Shown one piece after another: positions 35,800 through 42,161 of a stretch of 64,000 nt of DNA; the stretch's first letter is position 1; the number at the start of each line of letters is the position of its first letter. Origin of the DNA: an uncultured Clostridia bacterium (lineage in GTDB: Bacteria; Bacillota; Clostridia; Oscillospirales; Acutalibacteraceae); assembly GCA_945876745.1 (NCBI GenBank), contig CAMCPL010000006.1, forward strand, positions 62,001 through 126,000. The letters run 5' to 3'. The translations under genes and the position numbers were made by a program. The notes under the pieces were generated by a model. That model was not told the origin of the DNA and searched no databases. It saw only the letters and a program-made list of their open reading frames with translations.

Positions 35800-35826
35800 A
35801 ACACAAGGAACCGTCCCCCCTGTGTT
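35800..35826. repeat. REP-like palindrome, copy 1
   Basis: AACACAAGG-aaccgtccc-CCCTGTGTT has complementary ends and the core GAACCGTCC shared with the other four copies in this island. Confidence 0.6.
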
Positions 35827-35828
35827 CA

Positions 35829-35910
35829 GTGAAATACGGCTTCGCCGTGTGAAATCGCAAGCGGTGAAATTTTGCGACTGACATAGCAAAGTGAAATACG
35901 CCTAAGGCGT
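35829..35910. repeat. Mini-hairpin array A: four GTGAAAT words alternating with four hairpins
   Basis: The constant word GTGAAAT occurs at 35829, 35849, 35864 and 35891. Each copy is followed by a different small inverted repeat: ACGGC-ttc-GCCGT, CGC-aa-GCG, TTTGC-N10-GCAAA and ACGCC-taa-GGCGT. The constant parts match exactly, while the hairpin sequences differ but keep their pairing. No coding frame explains it. Confidence 0.7.
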
Positions 35911-35946
35911 GTTGAGGTTTATTTGATTATAATTGTTTTGCATGAT

Positions 35947-35975
35947 GTACAACTAAGGACGGTCCCTATTTGTAC
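35947..35975. repeat. REP-like palindrome, copy 2
   Basis: GTACAA-cta-aGGACGGTCCc-tat-TTGTAC is almost fully self-complementary over 29 bases and carries the shared GGACGGT core. Ends are read by eye to within a base or two. Confidence 0.55.
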
Positions 35976-36048
35976 ATACTTGTAATATTTTTTGAATGAA
36001 ACGGCAAAATATTATACCAAGAGTTAAATAGAGTGCAATTAGGGCGCA

Positions 36049-36105
36049 CAAAGGGACGGTTCTCTTGTGTTGAAATCATCACAGTAGAACCGTCCCCTTG
36101 TGTCC
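36049..36105. repeat. REP-like palindromes, copies 3 and 4 in opposite orientation
   Basis: CACAAAGGGACGGTTCTC-TTGTG and GTAGAACCGTCCCCTTGTGT face each other about 12 bases apart and together form a larger inverted repeat. The right copy interrupts a GNAT gene remnant. Confidence 0.6.
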
Positions 36106-36175
36106 GATTATCAAAAAAATCAAGATAATCTTTATTCAGTTCAGGTGTCAATGGTTTTATAGTAATTGTGTTCAT
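36104..36175 (-). pseudogene. GNAT acetyltransferase, first 24 codons only
   Basis: The start is intact: a GAGGT ribosome site, an ATG and the N-terminal sequence MNTITIKPLTPEL-NKDYLDFFDN, which is typical of a GNAT N-acetyltransferase family in Clostridia. After the codons for N-R the frame runs straight into the REP-like repeat (ACACAAGGGGACGGTTC) and never returns to GNAT sequence. The remaining 100 or more residues are missing from the window. It is most simply read as a gene truncated by insertion of, or recombination at, the repeat. It lies 60 bases after the HEPN-like gene and in the same direction. Confidence 0.65.
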
Positions 36176-36235
36176 TGGTGTTTACCTCAAAAAACTAAAT
36201 TTTATAGATGTATCGATAACTTTAAATATTACAGA

Positions 36236-36922
36236 TCATTTTACCATGAAATCCCAAAAATACTTAAAATCATTATCCTTAATATTTTCTTTAAGTTTTT
36301 TAGTAACAGAAAAGGAATGAAGCAACTTTGCTAATGCTAAAATAAATTGCTCATTAAAATCAACTAATGTTTGCCCTGGATATCTTGCTTTTATATTAGG
36401 AAGGACGCTACCAGATGCAAAAGAGTTTAAATAGTCCGTGAGTGGAATTGAATATTCATCAGGGTATTCTTCTTTATAATTATCAGAACAGCCTACTGGC
36501 GGCGATAAAAAGAGTGCATCAAACGTGGGGAAATTCATAATATAATCAAGAGGTATTGATTCTATAAGATTTTTATCGGCTTCATTTAATGCATTATAAC
36601 AATCTAAAAGATTATGCCCAAGCCCTTTTAATTCTCCCCAATTTTTGCCGTTTTCAACTAAGATAGCTTTACAGTATAACTCACAAGTTTCCGTTGCCAT
36701 TTTAATAACTTTTGCTCTTATACAATAATTTTTTACACATTCAATTTCGCTTTCGAATTCTCGAACAAAAATCATACTGTGGTCAAGAGATGTTCCAAAG
36801 TCAGTTTTGTTTTCTGTTATAAAAGCACTTGCAAATTCTCGCAAATCATTGAATGAGGCTTTGGCTGTCCAATAATTTATATAGTTTTGATAAGTATTAA
36901 TTAACGAATCATTAATTTGCAT
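36236..36922 (-). CDS. HEPN-like protein of unknown role
   Basis: The protein is soluble, mostly helical, about 228 residues. The segment TETCELYCKAILVENG followed by LGHNLLDCYNAL resembles the helix-loop-helix of HEPN-fold proteins (ELYLKALL...GHDL...). The catalytic R-x4-6-H of HEPN ribonucleases is not clearly present, so toxin activity is not supported. The start at 36922 was chosen because the AAAAGG site is 9 bases away and touches the two upstream ATGs. The DNA is visibly more AT-rich than the neighbouring housekeeping genes, and the gene is flanked by REP-like repeats, which suggests acquisition by transfer. A defence or stress role is possible but unproven. Confidence 0.6.
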   Translation of the reverse strand: MQINDSLINTYQNYINYWTAKASFNDLREFASAFITENKTDFGTSLDHSMIFVREFESEIECVKNYCIRAKVIKMATETCELYCKAILVENGKNWGELKGLGHNLLDCYNALNEADKNLIESIPLDYIMNFPTFDALFLSPPVGCSDNYKEEYPDEYSIPLTDYLNSFASGSVLPNIKARYPGQTLVDFNEQFILALAKLLHSFSVTKKLKENIKDNDFKYFWDFMVK

Positions 36923-36970
36923 AAACATCATCCTTTTTTGATTATATCATTATATATTATATCATAGTCC

Positions 36971-36998
36971 CACCATGTGCACAGGGGATGGTTTCTTG
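36971..36998. repeat. REP-like palindrome, degenerate copy 5
   Basis: GCACAGGGGATGGTTTCTTGTGTTG has the same layout as copies 1-4 with one core change (GGATGG for GGACGG). It lies upstream of the HEPN-like gene. Confidence 0.45.
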
Positions 36999-37100
36999 TG
37001 TTGCATAAAAAAACAGCAATGTATTGTGAGTAATATATTGCTATTTTTGTACGGTATTCCAAAAATAGCATTTCTGAAACGAGGGTTTGTCAGCAGTCTG

Positions 37101-37126
37101 AAGCACGCAAAAGCGTGCTTTTTTAT
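37101..37126 (+). terminator. Orphan plus-strand terminator
   Basis: AAGCACGC-aaaa-GCGTGCTT followed by a T tract. No plus-strand gene precedes it, so it is probably left over from a deleted gene or belongs to an unrecognised transcript. The rest of the gap from 36932 to 37196 shows no gene. Confidence 0.6.
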
Positions 37127-37196
37127 GCGAAAGAGCGACTAAAAGGTGTATAATTGGGGGGAAAAAGAACTACCAAAATTATGCGTAGCCCTTGTT

Positions 37197-37592
37197 TTAC
37201 GCCCAGTGCAACTCATAATAGTACCAGTTATCAGAAATCTTTTTAATAAAGCACCAATCCGTGCCGTTGTTAGGTTTTCCAAAATACGCGCCACCGTCAC
37301 CTTCGTGCATATCATTTTGAATCTTTTCCAAATCGTTTCCATCATAAAAATCAGGCAGTAACCATTCGTTTTCGAAAGAGTAATAATACCCGTAATATAC
37401 TCCACCAACACTTAACCCCGTTGCTTTATAATCGTAGAATTCGTTTTCTTCTGCCGGGGAAAACGAATCCATATTTTCTGTTACATAATCGGAAATCTCA
37501 TTATACATTTTGTTTGATACCGACATCCCACTACAAGCAGACAAAGAAAAGGTGAAAAAACAGATCATTAGCATACACAATATTTTTTTCAT
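37197..37592 (-). CDS. Small lipoprotein of unknown function
   Basis: The 131-residue precursor has a basic start, a hydrophobic stretch and the lipobox LSAC (about residues 17-20): MKKILCMLMICFFTFSLSACS. It should be lipidated and anchored outside the membrane. The mature part is acidic and rich in Tyr, Asp, Gly and Asn, with no known motif. An AAAGGAGGG site precedes the ATG, which overlaps the upstream four-helix-bundle gene by 4 bases (ATGA), so the two are translationally coupled. Confidence 0.8.
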   Translation of the reverse strand: MKKILCMLMICFFTFSLSACSGMSVSNKMYNEISDYVTENMDSFSPAEENEFYDYKATGLSVGGVYYGYYYSFENEWLLPDFYDGNDLEKIQNDMHEGDGGAYFGKPNNGTDWCFIKKISDNWYYYELHWA

Positions 37593-37936
37593 TTTGTTCC
37601 CTCCTTTAATGTTTTACAAGAGGCGATCAACAGTCGCCTAATGCGACCGCAAAGATTTCTGTGGTTTTTATAGATTTCTTCATCAATCGCGTTCGTATTG
37701 AACAACAAACGCAACCATCCTTCGGTTTCGCTACGTTCCTTAAGAGCAATTTCAAATTTTGAAAGCATATCCGCTTTACTCTGTCCATAATTTGCTTCAC
37801 GAATATTTGCATAAATACTGTTTGAACTTTTACAAATTTGGAAAAGAAGGTTAGATGGTGCCTTGATATTCTGGCAAAGCAATTCTATTTTTGTTGCAAG
37901 TTGATCGGAATATTTCAGCAAATAATTTTTCGGCAT
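37589..37936 (-). CDS. Four-helix-bundle protein (S23/IVP-type, TIGR02436-like)
   Basis: The 115-residue protein carries the family pattern SSNSIYANIREANYGQSKADMLSK followed by FEIALKERSETEGWLRLL. This family was first met in intervening sequences of 23S rRNA genes, and related proteins occur near diversity-generating retroelements and in mobile regions. No reverse transcriptase or rRNA is present here. Its biochemical role is unknown. AAAGGAG precedes the ATG, and the gene is coupled to the lipoprotein gene. It lies just beyond mini-hairpin array B. Confidence 0.82.
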   Translation of the reverse strand: MPKNYLLKYSDQLATKIELLCQNIKAPSNLLFQICKSSNSIYANIREANYGQSKADMLSKFEIALKERSETEGWLRLLFNTNAIDEEIYKNHRNLCGRIRRLLIASCKTLKEGTK

Positions 37937-37983
37937 ATAACCACTCCTTTCAAGAGAATGATACTACTTTTCCACAAACAAAT

Positions 37984-38149
37984 CAAGGCGAAGCCTTGTA
38001 TAGCATCAATTCCGCATAAATTGCATATCATCAACACGCAGTGTTGCATCACATCAAGCCGCAGGTAATACAGCCTTCGGCTGATGATATGCGCCTACGG
38101 CGATGATATACACGCTGACGCGTGATGATATGCCAAGCCTGCGGCTTGG
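37984..38149. repeat. Mini-hairpin array B: TGATGATATGC words alternating with hairpins
   Basis: The word TGATGATATGC is seen at 38082 and 38123, as CGATGATATAC at 38101, and inverted as GCATATCATCA at 38023. Between and beside the words lie small stems: CAAGGC-gaa-GCCTTG, AACAC-gca-GTGTT, AGCC-ttc-GGCT, CGCC-tac-GGCG, CACGC-tgac-GCGTG and CCAAGCC-tgc-GGCTTGG. The layout is that of array A with a different constant word. No coding frame runs through it. Confidence 0.7.
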
Positions 38150-38152
38150 ATA

Positions 38153-38195
38153 AAAAAAGAAGTAACTTTTGGTAGACAAAAGTTACTTCTTTTTT
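38153..38195 (-). terminator. Strong bidirectional terminator after tRNA-Leu
   Basis: An 18-bp stem centred on GAAGTAACTTTT / AAAAGTTACTTC with a 7-base loop, flanked by A and T runs on both sides, lies directly after the tRNA 3' end on the minus strand. Confidence 0.9.
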
Positions 38196-38280
38196 TGGTG
38201 CACCTGACAGGAATCGAACCTGCACATCTCTCGATACTAGATCCTAAATCTAGCGCGTCTGCCAGTTCCGCCACAGGTGC
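38196..38280 (-). tRNA. tRNA-Leu (UAG anticodon)
   Basis: The 85-base gene has acceptor arms GCACCTG / CAGGTGC, the D-arm GGCGGAACTGGCAGACGC, the anticodon stem CTAGA / TCTAG with loop TTTAGGA (anticodon UAG), a long class II variable arm, and the T-loop GTTCGATTC. Discriminator A and an encoded CCA follow. It reads CUN leucine codons. It marks one edge of the accessory island. Confidence 0.95.
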
Positions 38281-38329
38281 CTAACGGTGTATATGATATC
38301 ACAGGTTTTTAGAAAATGCAAGGGCGAAA

Positions 38330-39031
38330 TTAAAAAAGTCTGAAGCTGTTTTCCATTTCTTTTTTTATTTTTGCAAGGATTCGTTTTTCGAGGCGGGAAA
38401 TATAGGACTGGGATATGCCGAGCTCATCGGCGAGCTGTTTTTGGGTATGTGCCTTACAGCCGTTCATACCGAAGCGCTGATACATAATGTTGCGCTCCTT
38501 TTCGGGAAGCGAGCCGACGACCTTACGAAGCAGCTTCTTTTCATCGTCGTATTCGATATTTTCGCTTATTTCATCGGGCTCGGTGCCGAGAACATCACGC
38601 AGGGTAAGCTCGTTTCCGTCCCAATCGGTGCTAAGCGGTTCATCAAAGGACATCTCAATTTTTGAATTTGAGGACTTGCGCAGGAACATCAATATTTCGT
38701 TTTCGATACATCTTGAGGCGTAGGTTGCGAGCTTGATATTTTTTGAATAATCAAAGGTGTTTACGGCTTTCATAAGACCTATTGTTCCGATAGAGACGAG
38801 GTCCTCTGTCGTAACATTGGGACATTCAAACTTACGTGCGATATAAACAACGAGGCGCAGATTATGAATAATCAAAAGTTCCTTATTTGTTTCGTCACCG
38901 CAGGCAAGCTCGTTTACTATCTTTTCCTCCTGTTCCTTTGAAAGAGGCGGCGGAAGAGTATCGGGACCGTTGATATAGTAACAGGAATTACCCTTAAAGA
39001 TTTTTTGCAAAAATGAGATTAGCTTTTTCAT
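38330..39031 (-). CDS. sigE: Sporulation sigma factor SigE
   Basis: SigE directs early mother-cell gene expression during sporulation. The 233-residue protein starts with a pro-sequence of about 25 residues (MKKLISFLQKIFKG) removed by SpoIIGA; the conserved region around YYINGPDTLPPPL marks the processing area. Region 2 (LIIHNLRLVVYIARKFE, EDLVSIGTIGLMKAVNTFD), the KLATYASRCIENEI block and region 4 with the helix-turn-helix TQKQLADELGISQSYISRLE are intact. It follows spoIIGA by 12 bases. The sigG gene that often comes next is replaced here by tRNA-Leu and the island. Confidence 0.96.
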   Translation of the reverse strand: MKKLISFLQKIFKGNSCYYINGPDTLPPPLSKEQEEKIVNELACGDETNKELLIIHNLRLVVYIARKFECPNVTTEDLVSIGTIGLMKAVNTFDYSKNIKLATYASRCIENEILMFLRKSSNSKIEMSFDEPLSTDWDGNELTLRDVLGTEPDEISENIEYDDEKKLLRKVVGSLPEKERNIMYQRFGMNGCKAHTQKQLADELGISQSYISRLEKRILAKIKKEMENSFRLF

Positions 39032-39043
39032 ACAATCGACCTT

Positions 39044-39841
39044 TCAAACAGACAAAATATTATAGCTCAGCAAGGCTGAATAGCTTTCGTTTTCAATATT
39101 ATCGGACAATGCTACATAGGCGTTTTCGATAATCTCCTCGCCCTTTGAGGATTTCAAAATCATTTTATCGGGCTTAAAGGCGGTAAGAAGCCCATTTCCG
39201 TTTACGGATTTTACGGGAACATATCGAAAGCTGTCAATTTCAAAATTGATTTTTGATTTATCGACAACAATCACGGGAGAATTTGAAAACGGCTCACGAA
39301 GATTATTGCCGGAATCCAAAAACGCAAGCAGGGTTACGCTATTGCCTTTATATTCAATTTTGAGGGTATAGATTTCTTTTTTTGAAAGAACACGGTCATA
39401 TATTCCGATTACAATACAAGAGAGCAAATATGCCGAAAGTGCGCAAACAATAATAACACCTGCCGAGAGGTCAAAATAAAGCACCGAATTATTCACGGCG
39501 ACAAAGCCGAGCTTAAAAACAAAGCACACAGCAGCCGTTACGCCTAAAATGATAATGCTCGAAAAATAAAAAATCAAAACCGATTTTATGTACTGCGTCA
39601 ACCTATGAAAGCTGAAAGCTACAGCGACGATAACAAGGCTTGAGGCGATTTTCAGCAAGGCACTCACCGCTTCATTCATACCGTCGCAAAATATAATCAA
39701 CGAATACGCCGCACCGATGACTGATGAAAAAACGAAGCGAACGCCGACGACGCGTTTTTTAGTAAGCTTTGCGGTTATTTCAAGAAGCAAAAAGGTCAAA
39801 AGAAAATTGAGCATCAGCAAAACATCAACATAAATTACAAT
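39044..39841 (-). CDS. spoIIGA: Sigma-E processing protease SpoIIGA
   Basis: SpoIIGA is a membrane-embedded aspartic protease that removes the SigE pro-peptide after septation. Five hydrophobic segments occupy residues of about 1-150, followed by a soluble domain with the catalytic LAFLDSGNNLREP (D-S-G-N). The start is unusual. Family-like sequence VIYVDVLLMLNFLLTF runs upstream of the first TTG (39820) and ATG (39814), but no ATG, GTG or TTG exists further up in this frame before a stop. AUU at 39841, 7 bases after an AAGGGGG site, gives the expected N terminus. A conventional TTG start would lose seven conserved residues and has no ribosome site. Confidence 0.85.
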   Translation of the reverse strand: MVIYVDVLLMLNFLLTFLLLEITAKLTKKRVVGVRFVFSSVIGAAYSLIIFCDGMNEAVSALLKIASSLVIVAVAFSFHRLTQYIKSVLIFYFSSIIILGVTAAVCFVFKLGFVAVNNSVLYFDLSAGVIIVCALSAYLLSCIVIGIYDRVLSKKEIYTLKIEYKGNSVTLLAFLDSGNNLREPFSNSPVIVVDKSKINFEIDSFRYVPVKSVNGNGLLTAFKPDKMILKSSKGEEIIENAYVALSDNIENESYSALLSYNILSV

Positions 39842-39881
39842 AAAAATACCCCCTTGCGATTTGATTATAAATCACAAAGGG
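39842..39881 (-). terminator. Hairpin after ppiB, overlapping the spoIIGA promoter
   Basis: On the minus strand CCCTTTGTGATTT pairs with AAATCGCAAGGG (one bulge, one G-T) over a 6-base loop and is followed by TATTTTTATT. It can end transcription from ppiB. The loop is the -10 element of the spoIIGA promoter and the right arm is the spoIIGA ribosome site. Confidence 0.6.
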
Positions 39882-39897
39882 AGTAAATTTTGTCAAA
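39864..39897 (-). promoter_or_regulatory. spoIIG-type promoter with a stretched spacer and a 0A-like box
   Basis: TTGACA (39891-39896) and TATAAT (39864-39869), both perfect, are separated by 21 bases instead of 17. The -35 is embedded in TGTCAAA (plus strand, 39891-39897), one base off the Spo0A box TGTCGAA. The spoIIG promoter of Bacillus has a 22-base spacer with 0A boxes at the -35 and needs Spo0A-P. The same design is inferred here. Confidence 0.7.
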
Positions 39898-39906
39898 AAA
39901 AGATAA

Positions 39907-40467
39907 TCAATCGATAATTTCGATAGTTTCAATTACAACGTCGTGCAGTGGCTTATCGTTCATACCGGTTCTGACGTTTGCAATATCGTCAAGCACATCT
40001 GCGCCGTCGGTGAGCATACCGAAAACGGTGTGATGAAAATCAAGCCACGGAGTGCCGCCCTTTTGCTCATAGGTGCCCACAACCTCGTCGGGAAATCCGC
40101 CCTGTGCGCCGATTTGCTTCATTTGAGAAATGAGATTTGAGGGAACGTCCTTTGCCTGAACAACGAAAAACTGCGAGCCGTTTGTATTCGGTCCCGAATT
40201 AGCCATTGAAAGCGCGCCGTAATAATTGCGTGCGTCAATCGAAAATTCATCCTCAAAGCTCCTGCCCCAAATGGATTCGCCGCCCATACCTGTTCCTGTC
40301 GGGTCTCCGCCCTGAATCATAAAGTCCTTGATTATTCTATGAAAAATCAAGCCGTCATAATAGCCGTTTTTAGCATGGGTTGCAAAGTTCTCCACGGTTT
40401 TGGGAGCGACCTCGTCATAAAGTGTAAACGTCATATCTCCCATATTTGTTTTAATAATTGCCTGCAT
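39907..40467 (-). CDS. ppiB: Peptidyl-prolyl cis-trans isomerase (cyclophilin)
   Basis: The 186-residue cytoplasmic cyclophilin has family blocks [27 protein letters not shown] (catalytic Arg and the Q-G-G-D-P loop), [18 protein letters not shown] and [14 protein letters not shown] tryptophan (DFHHTVFG replaces WLDGKHTVFG) is missing in the cyclosporin-binding segment, which is common in bacterial forms. Its ATG overlaps the stop of the GH2 gene (TAATG), so it is read with the run above. Confidence 0.94.
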   Translation of the reverse strand: MQAIIKTNMGDMTFTLYDEVAPKTVENFATHAKNGYYDGLIFHRIIKDFMIQGGDPTGTGMGGESIWGRSFEDEFSIDARNYYGALSMANSGPNTNGSQFFVVQAKDVPSNLISQMKQIGAQGGFPDEVVGTYEQKGGTPWLDFHHTVFGMLTDGADVLDDIANVRTGMNDKPLHDVVIETIEIID

Positions 40468-42161
40468 TATATTTTCATCCTTTCATTAATTTGCTTTATC
40501 ACGTCTGTATCAATTTTTTGCACCTTTCTGTCGTAGGTAAACAAGCCGTTGAGCTCGTCCTCAACATCGGTCAACTGAGTATAGACGGTTGCGCAAAGCC
40601 CTTTCTTTATCTGCGGGATAATCGTGCGCTCATAAAGTCGCTTATACGCCGAGGTCAGGGACTCCTTTGAACGGTAAATCTTATAGCCGAACATCTTGTC
40701 GTTAAATGTATGTCCCTTTACACGAATACCGAGACCGCCGAATTCCGTAAGGCACCAAGGCTTATCCCCTGCCCTTACGACAATCGGAGTAAAGTATATA
40801 TGCTTTGAAATAATGTCATTCTTTGTTTGGGTATGCCAGCCGGAAGCGCTGTCGACAATTCTTGTTTTGTCATTCGATTTGATATAATCGTATGCAAAAT
40901 CGCTGTCAAACTGTCCCCAACCCTCGTTAAACGGCACCCAAGCGGCAATGCACGGGCAGTTATAAAGTGCGTCGAGCATTTCCTGAAGCTCGGTATAATA
41001 AAGCCTGCGAGACGCTTCGTTTGTGCGCTTAAAGGTTGAATAATTTGTATCGTCAAGATTTATGCCTATAAACGGAACAGCACTTACTTCCAATCCGTAA
41101 TCTCCTCCGCCGTTTATCATATCCTGAATAACGATAATACCATTAACATCGCAGTAATGATACCACAGCATAGGCTCAATTTTTATATGCTTACGAAGCA
41201 TATTGAAGCCTAAATTTTTAACCGATTTCACATCAAACTCCATTGCCTTATTAGACGGCGGAGTAAGAAGCCCATCGGGATAATATCCTTGGTCAAGAAG
41301 CCCGTTGAAGAAATACGGCTCGTTATTAAGCATCAACCTCGGCAGACCGTCCTTGTCCTCGCCTATGCTGAATTTTCGCATACCGAAATAGGAGCTTACT
41401 CTATCCCTGCCGTAGGTGAAAACTACCTTGTACAAAAACGGATTTTCGGGTGACCACGGCTTCATATTGTCTATAACAACGGTATTGTCGGTTGTATCGG
41501 CGATAAGCGTGTCGCCGTCATAAATCTGCTTTTGAACACAAATTCCGTCGGGCGCTTCAAAGCAGACTCTTTCATTGTCAAAATCGGGTGTAATACGAAC
41601 ATAGGGAATATAGTCAACAGGCGTGCTTTCAAGCCACACGCTCTGCCAAATTCCGCTTTGAGCAGTATACCAAATGCCGCCTCTTTTCGTTCTTTGCTTA
41701 CCACGGGAATAATGATTTTTCTCGGTCAAATCACGCACGGTAACGTTCAGTATATTATGCTTTCCTACGTAGTCGGTAATTTCAAGGCTAAACGGAGTAT
41801 ATCCGCCGTGGTGAGCACCGACGAATGAGCCGTTAACATAAACCTTTGCAATCTGGTCAACTGCGCCGAAATTCAAAAATACTCTGCCCTTATTGAAGCC
41901 GTCGGGAATTTCAAAATCCCTTTCGTAAATCAAATATTCTTCGTCAGACAACGTGCGGTTAACTCCCGACAAAGGCGCTTCGGGAGAAAAAGGAACAAGG
42001 ATTGTCTGCGAAAACGAATCGGGTATTTCCTCACTTTCGCAAAAATCGCATTTCCAAACGCCGTTAAGACTGATATAGCTGTCTCTTTTGAACTGAGGTC
42101 TCGGATATTCACCGAGAGGACAGTCCTTTTTCAAAGTTTCGCCCCAAGGAGTAGTAATCAT
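40467..42161 (-). CDS. Glycoside hydrolase family 2 protein
   Basis: This is a 564-residue GH2 enzyme with no signal peptide, so it acts in the cytoplasm on imported sugars. It has the jelly-roll sugar-binding domain (about 20-170), the immunoglobulin-like domain (to about 265) and the TIM barrel. The acid/base glutamate is in [11 protein letters not shown] and the nucleophile in CLTEFGGLG. It is shorter than LacZ and closer in size to beta-glucuronidase-like forms, but the substrate cannot be set from sequence. It overlaps the ABC transporter gene upstream by 4 bases and ppiB downstream by 3, an unexpected place for a glycosidase. Confidence 0.88.
   Translation of the reverse strand: MITTPWGETLKKDCPLGEYPRPQFKRDSYISLNGVWKCDFCESEEIPDSFSQTILVPFSPEAPLSGVNRTLSDEEYLIYERDFEIPDGFNKGRVFLNFGAVDQIAKVYVNGSFVGAHHGGYTPFSLEITDYVGKHNILNVTVRDLTEKNHYSRGKQRTKRGGIWYTAQSGIWQSVWLESTPVDYIPYVRITPDFDNERVCFEAPDGICVQKQIYDGDTLIADTTDNTVVIDNMKPWSPENPFLYKVVFTYGRDRVSSYFGMRKFSIGEDKDGLPRLMLNNEPYFFNGLLDQGYYPDGLLTPPSNKAMEFDVKSVKNLGFNMLRKHIKIEPMLWYHYCDVNGIIVIQDMINGGGDYGLEVSAVPFIGINLDDTNYSTFKRTNEASRRLYYTELQEMLDALYNCPCIAAWVPFNEGWGQFDSDFAYDYIKSNDKTRIVDSASGWHTQTKNDIISKHIYFTPIVVRAGDKPWCLTEFGGLGIRVKGHTFNDKMFGYKIYRSKESLTSAYKRLYERTIIPQIKKGLCATVYTQLTDVEDELNGLFTYDRKVQKIDTDVIKQINERMKI

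Noticed and set aside
36236-36922. HEPN ribonuclease toxin with antitoxin
   Set aside because: The catalytic R-x4-6-H is not evident and there is no adjacent small antitoxin gene; kept only as HEPN-like.
37984-38149. CRISPR array
   Set aside because: The constant words are only 7-11 bases and the parts between them are themselves palindromes of varying length; there are no 25-40 base repeats, uniform spacers or cas genes.
39849-39881. Hairpin as a translational switch on the main spoIIGA mRNA
   Set aside because: The left arm lies upstream of the start point predicted from the -10, so the normal spoIIGA transcript cannot form it. It matters only for read-through RNA and is better read as the ppiB terminator.
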